Source of the DNA: Varroa destructor
Taxonomy: Eukaryota; Arthropoda; Arachnida; Mesostigmata; Varroidae
Length of the DNA: 64,000 nt
Direction of reading: 5' to 3'
Assembly: GCF_002443255.2 (NCBI RefSeq)
Contig: NW_019211455.1
Coordinates: 21,303,126 to 21,367,125, forward strand
Shown: piece after piece, positions 12,601 through 24,600 of the stretch
How positions within the stretch are numbered: the first letter of the stretch is position 1
Layout: each line of letters begins with the position of its first letter
Position numbers and translations under genes: made by a program
The notes under the pieces: model-generated
Seen by the model: only the letters and a program-made list of their open reading frames with translations
Databases searched by the model: none
What the model was told of the DNA's origin: nothing

Positions 12601-15600
12601 TTAAGTTACTAATCTAGAACTAGCTGAACGCATTTTATTTCGAATTACATTTTTCTTGAAGTGTTCATAAGGCATTTTTCTGTTTGCTCCCGTTATGATG
12701 CTATTCGTGTTCTCCAGTCCAGCTGGAATGCAATGAATCTGTCTAGTACTAGAAGCCATGGGTAATAAGCATGCGTAATAGTTTATCAAGTAAACATGCA
12801 CGACATGTTTGCTTGCCGCTGAATACTCACGTCTTCGATTCGGTAATCATCGGGTTCCTTGATAGCCATTTCAGCGGGCACAACCACCAAGAAGTAGTGC
12901 TTGATAGGACCGAACTCTTCCGACGCCTGGGGCAGTACTACTAATATCTCATGGTTCTGTGTTGGACCCAGAGAGTCGGGTTTAACTAAAGGTTTGGGCG
13001 CTGCCATGGCTGTGGTTACGGAAATTTTTGCTGCAGGTCTGTACGAACCGTTCCTTGCGATTGCCGTCACATTTACTTTGTACGTAGTGAACGGCATTAG
13101 AGTCTCTATGAAATCAAAACAACAATAATAAATGTTATCTTTAACCGCGTAGGGTAGGTCTACGTATGCTTATGTACTTATGTCTTGAGCTATATTATTG
13201 TGATCTCCGATGAAGGCCTGTACTCGTAAGTGAATTTTTCAGCTTATGTCTCGGTGAAAGACAGCCGCAATCTTACCCTGAACAATGTTTGTATTTCAAC
13301 TCACCAATAGAGTAGTTTGTCGACCCCGCATCGAGCAAGACGTTTTGTGCCGGAATCGGCAATTCCTGCAACACGCCTTGGCTGTCTACAAACTCCTTTT
13401 GGGCTGAGTAACTGATGTTAAACTTGATATAGTCCAACCGGCTGGGTGGTCGCCAGGACAGAGAGAACCCGTGGGTGGTGATGATGGAAGCGCGCAGCTG
13501 CGTAACAACATCAGTGGGGGACGTACGCACGGTGATTTGCTGCGACAACTTGCCAATCGTTACGTCGCTATAGGATGTTTTCTGAAAAGCGGCTACCCGA
13601 ACGGCATACACCGTATCCCGCTCTAATCCAGTAATATCGGCTGACCATGTCAGGTAAGGAATGACTTTCTCGTCCCAATCATCAAGATCCTCCACCACTG
13701 TCTTTGTATAGAGAATCTTGTAGCCAAGAATGTCACCGAAATAGGGCACCTCGTCCCACCAAACTTCGAACGAGGCATCGCTCGTAGCGATAGCTTGGAC
13801 ATTAGTCGGCTCCGACGGGATATCACCCGGTGTGGCAACGATCACTTCCTTGGACCAAGGCCCGGCGCCCTTGTTTGTGCAGGCCTTAATTCGAAACACA
13901 TATTCAGTACGTTCCTCCAGGCCCGAAAACACGGTGCGTGTCTTCGATGTGTTGCGGTCGTTGCCGGCAAAGTCGGAACCCCTCTTGCGAAACTCGATCA
14001 TATAGTTGGCGATATAGCCGTTGCGGTGAGCCATCGGCGGAGCGTCCCAAGTTACCACAGCGGTGTCCGGGCTCTGAAGTCGAAACGTGATATTATACGG
14101 AGGGGCGGTTGGCTCCCCTTCGGGGGTGTTGATCCTTGAAATCGCTTCTTGGCCCCACCCGATCAGGTTGCGCGCTGCTAACCGGAACTCGTAGCGCGCG
14201 CCACGTGCTGGAAGACCAAATAAAGATGATATGAGTAGTGCGATGAGTATCGTAAAATTATATGAATAGAACTCCAGTGATTGCAAGTGTACTCGAACAG
14301 CAGTGTCTACTGGTGGCCAAATACGTGATGTATTGTAACGTGATGGTATACAACGGAGCGCTTATATGTGTACATAGATGTTTCGACGTTCCTTTACGTA
14401 CAAAGGTTTTCTACAGTAATCTGGTACTCATTGTGCGTGAACGTGGTCTCCTCAAGGGGTTCCCCATCCATGGGCCCGTAGCGAAGACGGTACATTTGCA
14501 GCTCCCCATACGTGTGCGAAGGTCTCTGCCAAGCGAGTTCAACACGAAGTTTGTTATCTTCCGTCGTTTTAACTGTTGCCTTGAGCTCCGGTTTGGTGGG
14601 CACACCTCCGTGTGTAGTTGCTGTTTTGGGTCGGCTGCGCATGCCGTCGCCCTTCCGGGTAACTGCTGCCACCTAAAAAGCGTTTTGGAAACAGATACCG
14701 TTATTCATCACTTTGTTATTATTTAGGTATACAACTTTTTCAGAAAAGGATAAACACCTAACGGAGCGCCGATTGATTGAACCGTATATAGTTGATCCGT
14801 TTGAGATTACCAGCGATAATAATTGGTAATAAATGGTTGTATACAATCATTCTCACGTCAACTCACTCAGACCTAAAATTTACTTTTAGTATGTCATATT
14901 ACAGTGTTAGTACGTATTAGGCGTTTTTATACGGCAACGGTTTTATCATTGCAGCACTCTTTTTCATCTGGGGAACACGAGTAAGCTACGTTGTAGTTAC
15001 TACATAAGACAATATTACGCATTACACAAACGTAAATATGTAATGAAATCCCTCCACCTGTAGGCACTGCAAAGCAGGCTTGTCATAGGGCCTATACCGT
15101 GAATCCGTGAGTTTAATTGCCTTCTGTGGATAATAACCATTGTATGACAAAAGTATGGCCAAGTCCCAAGGGCCAAACAATTTCCTTTTCTGTCCAATAT
15201 TTTCTCTAAGACTTTATGGCTTGCACGAAAACTCGTTGCCCGTGTGCGCATGACGAACGTTACGTGCTGAAAGTCAATGCTGACTGGCGCTATGAAAAAC
15301 CCTAATAATTATGGCCGGTGGGTATGTATGTATACAAAAATACATAAACAATGTTTTCATAATAAGAATTTAAAATATTTGTGTGTGTAAAAGCGTCCAA
15401 ATGAGTACGTCGAGGTTCACAAATATATACATCTCGATCCTTATATAAAGCATACTGTCGGCGTTGTTTTTGGCTAACTATATCTGTGCCGCAGTGGACG
15501 TTAGTTAAAATTCCTAGCCCAAAAGATCTAACGTTTAATAAATTGGTTCATATCTGGTGTATACATATAAAATACTTAATTAACAGTTGAGTTCCAGCTG

Positions 15601-18600
15601 TACGCTTTTGCTCGGTATTGTTTACCCCGTTGTTTGTTCATTCCGTTAGGTAATGAAGGCCGGAACCTATAATAGCATACAACTAAAGGCGCGGAATTAC
15701 CTGGATGCTGTATTCTGTGTCCGGTTGAAGATCAGTGATATTAAACGTCTCTGCGTTCTCATCGGCGACGTCGTATCGAAGTGGTTCTCCGACCATATCT
15801 CCAGCTTTGTTGACTTCTTGAACGTGTATCTGGAAGCCCCGGATCAGGCCGTGTCGGTCGCGGTTTGAAGGAGGCTTCCAGTTGACCGAAATGGCCGTAC
15901 TGTTAAGCGGCGACAGCTTCACGTTTCGTGGTTCGCCAGGGACTATGTAAGTATAATGGCGATAAACGGAATAAGTAGAGCCATCGTAATGAGCACAGGC
16001 AGGAAACATATCGATGAGCCCACACAGAATAATAAACAAACCGGAGAAGAGTAGATTATATGTTAGAGATTCGCTAGACTTGTTAGGGAGTGCTTTTCAA
16101 AGTTGCTCAAGCGAGATGGTGTGGAACGATTAGCACGATCAGTTGAGCGTCAAAGAGCTATTACTGAAAATAGGAAGAACGGGTGATCTCATTTGTTTTA
16201 GGTATACCCGCATTGGACCATAAGCATTCTGTGCGTGTGTAACTTCAGATTATTACGTTACCCCTCTGAGAAAATAGCCTGTGTCAAAATATTTTGCCTA
16301 CAAGATGTCTTACAAGGTAAAAATAAAGTCGAGTAGTAATTAAGTAGAAAACTGTCCATAAAGGTTTTTGCCATTAGTAAAAATAAATCAACGGGAACAT
16401 GTGTCGAAATATTGTATAGTCATGTCAATTTCGAATATCTGGCGTCGAGTCAAGAAGGCAGCAAAGAAAAGCTGAGCGGAAAAACAATGCCTAGGTTATA
16501 GGTAAAGCGATTTTCACAAGACAAAAGATAAATGTTCAAAGCGAAAGACGAAAGAAAAAGGAAAGCAAGAAGGAAAACAGTTCACTGCAAGCACTTCGAG
16601 AGACGCGGGCTTCGATGCGTTCGAATTGCTTGCAAAAAGAAAAGCAAAGACCATGTAAGAAGACGAAACGCAAGCAAAACCATCGTATTCAAATGCGCAC
16701 CAAATTGTCGTACTACCAAATCGCAGGCAGCAACGTGAACGAAGCGCATAAAATGTGACTTGTCCTCCATACCGCAACTCAGTCATTGAAGTCGGCATGG
16801 CGCGTGACACTTGTAAATAAAATCCTTGTGCGACATATGGTTAAAAGTTGTGTAAAATGTCATGCAACGTGCAGCATTCAATATTAATTAGTTTAGGTAG
16901 ATAACCAGCGCACTGAGGCGACTGGCTCACCGAAAAGAAGAAGGGAGGGCAGGAAAAGTCGGCACCCGAGCAAGCTCTGGGGAAGGTTCTGGGAGATGCA
17001 AATCGGCGTTTACGAAAATGCTGTCGATCGCCGTACCATCGCCCAAGATTGAGGAAGAAGGTCGACCCAGCTAGCTAACCCAGGTCACCAAAACCACGCC
17101 AAGAAAAGTCGTCCGCTCGATCCCCCGTATCCGTTAAAGTCGACAAGAGGGACAGAGCGATTCGACGAACGGTTTGTATCCTGTCCAAATAGACAGTTCC
17201 GAAGCCGCAGAAACGCCACACACATGTGCCGTTAGTGGCCGGAAAAGCACATAGATTTTGTCCGTCGATGGAACGACAGGCCGCGCGTGTTTTTGTTAGT
17301 CGATCGGAAGAAAAAGTAGTGCCATCACCAAAGATTTATTTGTTTGTCTGCCAAGCGTCACAGGCTGTTCTGAGCACCCGATATCAGCAGCAGAAGATTG
17401 ACGGCAGTAAAGATTAATCAATATGGCCAGTCAGTAGTGGTTATTGTTGACGAGCAGAAGTTGTTGTTGTTGTTGCTACTGCTGCTGCTGCTGTTGTTGT
17501 TGTTGGTGGTGGTGGTGGTGATGATGATGATGATATGGTTAATAGGGTGGCGTACGATAAATTCGATTTACGCGCCTCCCGTCAGAAGCCTACCGTCTTC
17601 GTCGGTGGTAACCATGATCTCCCTAGAAGGCGGGCCATCGCCAACAGCTGTGCCGGCCATGATCCAAAAGCGGTACGGGCTCCATTTGTCGAGGCCGGAG
17701 ACCTCAACTGACGTCTCATCGGGCTTAACCTGCAGTTCTTTTGTCGGCTCAGCTTCTTGCTTCCTGTCGTTGATCTTCTGGTAACGGATCTTGTAGTAGG
17801 TGACAGGGACAGTGTTAGACGCGCGACTCATTACGGGCGGAGCCTGCCAGCTGATTCGAACGGCCTGCGAGTTGACCGGCATACCGACGATGTCCTCGAG
17901 CGGATCTCCGATAACTAGCGCGGAACGGCGAAGGAGAATGCAAGCTCAGGTCATCATGCATGTACCCTCTTTACTACTGGTAAGTAAATTGACAAACTGA
18001 ACAACTACGAAAAGAACACTGGTGTTGTTGGCAACAACTGCGATTATCTACTGGTCACTTTCAGGCTCACAATGGACCTCCAACTTATATAGCAGGAGTC
18101 CATTAATAGTGCATGAAATTATATTGGCCTTGGACAAGATACCGTATGAGCCATATGGGACATTCTATATAGCTTAATGATCAGTAGATAACGTAGTTCA
18201 GACCAGATTACTGGACGCGTGCGATCTGCAATTCATAGGTCTCAAACGGACGTCTCCAAACATCAAACACTGGTTTCGGGTTTTTTTTTTGCTTTATATC
18301 AAATGGAGCAGGTTTTAACGAAAAAAAAGAATGACAGAATAATCAGAAACTAAAATGCTCATTTGTTGTGCACTCCGATCCAAGGTCGAAGGTTAACTTT
18401 TGTCTCGAAGCATATTTAGGTGCAAGGGATGAATAAGGGATGGGTGTCTTAGCGGTATTCTGGTGTTCTTGAAAAGGAGCTTCTCTTGGCGAGCGAGCTT
18501 CGCAATACTTTTTTTTTCATGATCATAGCAGAAATCTCGATATCGGACAAATTTTCTCAATAGTAAAGGTTACTATCAATCACACAAATGCGCGTAAATC

Positions 18601-21600
18601 CTAAAGTAGTAACATGAAAGGTAAGATCTTACAGTAATTATTTAATAAATACATATATAGTTCAAGTGTTAACTCGCATTCTGCAGACTGCAGAGAAATA
18701 GAAACGTTTGGTCTTCTTTCTGTTTCTACTTTCGTTACCAACGATCATTATCACCACAATCCACGCGAAATAATCGTCACCGCAGTCGGTGGTCGGGCCG
18801 CAATCGGCGCTGGAATTGTCTGTTATTGTCGTTATGACGTTTCTTTTTAGTAGGACGTACCATACTGCTCCGTCCTGACAGGAAAGGCCGGGGTAGCAGC
18901 CCCTTCCCCGGCTCGCGAGCGTGCCGCCACCCAGACATAATAGATTGTGTCAGGATACAGGTTGTCGAGTGTATACGTCTCAACGTCGCCGATCTCCTTG
19001 TGTTCCTCGTTTTGTGAGTAGGTGTCGTTCCAGTATATGACATAACCGACGATGTTGTCAGCCGAGTAGGCGGGACGCGTCCAGTTCAGCTGCACAGTGG
19101 TCGCACCGGTGGCCGTTACCTTTAATTGGCTAGGCTGGGTAGGCACCCCTTGCTGGAGCTTGACTTGAATCGGCGGCGAAGCCGGCCCCATACCACGTCC
19201 AGTGAACGCCTTTACCTATAAAAAAAAAGGACAGAAAAAAGGGGCGGAAGCATCAACTTTAATAATGAATCGAAGGGGGGGCGAATCAAAATGAAATGCA
19301 CTCATCTTTGTTACTTATATGTTACAGAGCAATACATATGAGCTAACTTTACGTAGATATAGATACCTAAGTTTAGATACCCGCTAGTACCAGCGACCCT
19401 TGGAATTGTTGATGTTAAGTAAATTGGTTTGATGTTAGGTAGATGAACATTCACCATGATGCTAATTCTAGCTATAACAACCATTGAAAAACAGCGATTA
19501 GGATTGAGACTAGCATCTGAATGTCACCTATGATATATCGGCGGAGGGTAAACGTATATTGTGATTCACGTGGACCATGCAAAATGTTCTACAAATGTGT
19601 CTAACATTTACATTTTGTATTTAAAAGCGTAATAGAATCACACTATAAACAGTCGTTTGTACACACACAGATAACCATGGAGGAATTTCTGAAACGAAAC
19701 CTTTGGGAGTATTATAAAACGGTGACAACAGTATAATTCAAAAAAATTATTTATAGAATAAATTTTATAGAAAAAAGTTATTTATAGAATAAAAAATGTA
19801 TGTAAAAAAGATTAACAAACTTTATTATAGTGTGTATTAATCTTAATATACTAAATTTAATAATAAAATAATAATAAGGTGAAACGATGATAAGTAATCA
19901 CATTGTACGGTGCCCTGCAATAGGACAAACACGGCGGCATATCGGTTCATGACAAAAATTAAGCTGCCTTCGTTAATTCTGCGCTTACCGTTATTGTGTA
20001 TGTCGCAAGTGGGGTGAGATTCGACAACGTCGTAAGTCGGCTCGAATCAACCTGATACTCGTGCCATGCCGTTTCCGGTAACGTGGGGTTCTTCGTATAT
20101 AAGATTTTGTAGCCCATCACTTGGCCATTGGGCTCCTTGGGCGGGTCCCACTGCACCACTACAGTGCTGGAGCTCAGAGGTCTCGCGAGGACGTTCCTCG
20201 GTGCACTTCCAGGCTCTGCAATCATAATAATGAAATAAAAGGAAGCTTCTATTACAGACTGTGATATCTATATATACGCATGGCTAAGTACTGGCCAAAC
20301 ATTGGCCACTGCACTTTTGCCCGCTCATTTCGTAGGCTTGCATAACATTGGAAACGCGTTCGAACCGCACTCGTTCATTCGGCTACTCGATATAGTAGTC
20401 GTATTCCATATTTGAGTCAGCGGTCTGACGTCCGATAGTTTCGCTCAAGTAAATTACTCCCGGATGAGCTTCTGCTCGTTAGTCCGGTGAAGCATCAAGC
20501 TATTCTATCGTCATGCCCCTAAATGACCCCTAAAATGCCTGCGTCATTCCCTATAACGTGGACGCTCAGCTCGCCGCGTCTATGAGCATTTACCTTAATT
20601 CCCAATAGATAAAATGCCTTAATGACTTCCCGTCTCAAGGTAACCTCCACTCGTTTGAGTTTATCCAGTGGAGCTGGAAGCCAGTCCCACTAGCATGGTT
20701 AGAATGGCCTTCTAACTTCCAGCCTCGCAGCAGTTATTCATATTTCTGAAAAGGGTAACGAGCGAATTGTGGACTGTGGGTAAGCTGCACGCGCTACCGT
20801 CAGTAGAAACATTCAAATTCAACGGAGTGGTGGCAAAGGAGATTCAGGATTCCTTGTCCACCATCCACCATTGCAGTACTGGCAGCCTTCTGAGCGGTCA
20901 CCATCTCTCTTTCTTTCTTCGTAATTGATCCGCCAGACCACCATTACACCACTGTACATTGCCACCTTCAACTCAAACATCGAAACGGTCCTTTTCCAAG
21001 CATGTCGGCGTCGGGCCGTTCCATCCCTTTAACCTATTTTAATACTAATACAGTCACCATGATTAGTTCACGTAAGATATCTCTCGCTGACCCCCTCTTT
21101 TCATCTCACCCATCCAGTTTCATCCAAATTTTAACAATACTTAAACGCCTACCCATTTCGCTTGCAGCACAATTCGCCGCTCGTTCTGCGTTTCGGCGTA
21201 CATCTATTCGGACAGCGGGGTAATTAAGGATGGTCGGAGTCCAGCCGTAGCATGGCCACTCCGACCACCCTGCAATGGACCTATTGAACCTGTTCCTTCT
21301 CCTGCTTTTCGAACTCAAACAATGGTTCCTCATTCGTGCTGGTCCCAAGTGGCGCCACGCCTCAAACAAAATGTATTCCCATCAGACCTTCATCCCATTT
21401 CCCTTACCGACCTCCGCCCACAAACACCTCGTAAGTCATTAGACCGTTTCGCTGCATCCTACTATTGGTAGCGGGGTTTCTCACATACTATATTGGTGTT
21501 CACATCACCCCCGAGCACCACCATTTTGTATCCCCGTCCAGACGAATGAGAGCTGGGCCACGCTAGAGCTCCTTGTGTGCCTGTCGACAAATTCTCGTCG

Positions 21601-24600
21601 GATGGTCTCACCCCTCTTTGATTTATCACTGGGCCTTCCTTCTTTGCCTGTGGAAAAGGAAAAAGAGCTCCCCACCTCATTTCCATACCATTGGCATCGG
21701 CGGCATAGGTACTACTCCAGGAGGCACTGTTCGCGACAGCAGCCATAGCGGTTCGGACTGAAGCCAGTCAAGACGTATTCCTCTTCATCTGTAGGGACTT
21801 AACCAGTTGCTGCTGATCAGTGGAAGACAACACATAGCAGTTAGCTTCACTACTCGTTTGTCGGTCTGGCTGCTCGTGTTCTTTCAACGGCTGCCTTCTT
21901 AGCTCTACGTCCTTAGCTCTCGACAACACGGTCTGCAGAGTTCTACGTCGGCGGCGTCGGTACCGGGTGATTCCTTTCACTAGCTCTTTTACAAAGCAGG
22001 TCCTTAGTAAGTAGAGCAGGCGAACCCGAGAAGATCATCACGAGACAAAAGACGACAACGTTGGTCATAATAACGATCGGTACATCGTCGTTATTGTCCT
22101 TGCGTAGTTATCATCAATTGTCTGCACTTAATGAATTGTGTGAATCCCCTTAGCAATATCGAATTGCTGCGCATGGCTGGCTGCCATCTGATATATGGGT
22201 AGAAATGCGGCATATAATACAATATATGTGTGGTATGGTAGAGTTATTATTAAGTAATTATCTATACTACACGATTCTAGTTGTGTTTTTCACTTACTGA
22301 CTTGACGACGCATGTCCACTAGTGGAGGGTAGACAATCAAACGGTTCGCAAATGAAGGGTAAATACAGGTATACAGTTATAAGGAATACGTACATAACAC
22401 GCAGCATTAGCTATGCAAATAGCTATATAAGTATAACTGGTGATAAATGTGAAAGGTACGCATGGAATTACCAGAAATTTTACACTTCATCTATGTATCG
22501 TCTGTTGTATCTAATTAATTCCTTTGTCTACACATGCGGCCTATCTATCTATCTATCTATCTATGAGCCATTTACAACATGGTTCTTAGTGTTTTGTGGT
22601 CCTGTAAGTCCGACGTCAGTGGGCAGCTTTCGTGCGTTTATATATGTGTCATTAATGTAGTTCCTACGCTAAGACCAAACAGAACTTACTTTGAACATTT
22701 TCTGCGTATGCAAAATGCAAAGGAGATAGGCAGTTTCGAAGGAAATGGCGCGACGTTTCCCAGTTCTAGATTTGCTAACGAAACCGTTTCCAGGCCTACA
22801 ATTTCCTACTCAGTTTTTTGTCTTATCTGTGGGTCTAACCAACTGTTGTTTCAAGAATACTCGTAAACTACTTTGTTAGTCCCGTACTTTATTCCTATAT
22901 TCTAACATGGCTATTTTGGATCGATTCTATGAAATTCAGTGCTTGTTTCCAATCTATAAGTACCTAAAAATGATTCAGTCTGAGTCTTTCTGATTCGCAT
23001 AGGCACTGCAGACCAGCTAGGTTACGGTATAACCTCACTTTATTTACATGCGTTCGGGAATTAGCGCGGGAAAGCACGTTAACAAAGGAACAGCTAATGC
23101 AATTGTACGGCTGGCCTGCTTGGACGCGCTTGAAAACTATAAATGATCATCGATCTCTGGCCTTCTCTGGTAGAGAGTTCGGGCCGGACAAAGTGAAGCA
23201 GCAGTTTTGCGTAGCAGTAACGTAGGGCTCTGTACTGTGGTCCGCCTAAACTCGACAGGAGGCAACAAAGCGTGTAGCGTAAAGAAGCTGCGCCCCACGC
23301 TTTTTTCCCCTTCTGTCTGACAAGACATGGAAATAAAACAACTGGTTCTTAAGCGACTCGACAGCGCGGTACTATTAGCCAACATTCATCGATTCTACTT
23401 ACACAGACTCGTGCACACGAAAACAACAACAACAAAAGCAACAGCTAAGTATTCGTTGTATAGATACGTGACCCTCGCCACTATCCGTTTGCAGAGAAAC
23501 CTGTTATCTACGTACGTATATATACGCGGGCCGTATTTTCATTAGGAGCCCAATCGAAAACAATCACTTACCATCGAGCGAACGCTGAATTAAATAACTC
23601 AGAAAAACAAAATTACCCCTGTCTCATATGATCATCTGTAGTCCTGTACAGTTGCACAAACTTACTTTTTCGTAAACTTCTATCAGTGCTTTTTAATCAA
23701 GGTACATGCCGAGCTTAAGGTAGAAGGTGAGGAAAGCCATCGCTTCTATCTGCGTCCTCAAAAAACATTTACAGAACCAATTGCAAAAAAACTACCGCAG
23801 AGAAACGGAAAAGGACGTGGGAGTGGGAAGGGACAGAAAGGGTATAAGACGTCAATTCGTTAGGGGAGAGAGCATTGCCCTACTGCTACTAAGACTGATA
23901 CTGCTTATTACTAATGCTACTACTAGCATTGTACAACTATCGCACATGTTGCAATCGAACCGCGGCCCATCACACCGAGATACTAGACTGCTGTTTCGTG
24001 CTACCCTAGGATGAAGCATTCGAATTAATGTTAATAATGTTTTCCAAACATCCGGGTCATGTATGGCAATGGAGAAAGACAAAGAGCCCTATGGCTGAAT
24101 GTCTGATCTTCATTAGCCAGCCGCCATGTACCGTATATATTGTAGCGTGCACTTGTATAATAAGCTTTATATAAAAAAAATGTGTGTCACATTTTTTGTG
24201 TGTCACAATGTGTGTCACAAACGTATTTCAGATGAATATGTATGCTTTGCGTAACTGTGGAACTTGAAGTAGTAATCGTAAATCGCCACAAAGTTCCACA
24301 GTTACGCAAATTTATAATGTTCAAGAAAGAGAAAAAAATATTTTCTGTTTAACTACATGTAGTAAAATAGAATGCTATGATAAAACGTGAGTGCATTCGT
24401 GGAGTCCTGGTAGGTAGCGTCACTGCTGTCGTACATTTTACGCAACACGAACGTGATACAATGTAATACTCCGTGTTATGAATGCATCCATGTTACAGTA
24501 AAGCCTTTTACATCACTGGGATCGTTTGCTTCGATGTTGATTTCTTTTCATTATCAGAGTTGTACAGCTTCATTATACTATTATCTTGCAAATGTACGCA

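Noticed and set aside
13795..14139. 114-codon plus-strand frame
   Set aside because: Antisense to the FN3-7/FN3-8 exon.
14395..14400. Alternative exon 8 donor, GTAAAG at 14397
   Set aside because: It leaves the wrong phase for exon 9; the GTACGT at 14401 restores the FN3 strand and the frame.
14262..14726. 154-codon plus-strand frame
   Set aside because: Antisense to the FN3-6 exon and its flanking introns; no domain signature.
17398..17784. Plus-strand frame with long Leu, Val and Met runs resembling a membrane segment
   Set aside because: The hydrophobic run is the translation of the triplet microsatellite, and the remainder is antisense to the FN3-4 exon.
20350..20400. GGTTCGAA motif on the minus strand with a partly paired T-stem
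   Set aside because: Two of five stem pairs are wobble, and no matching acceptor stem or D-arm lies upstream.
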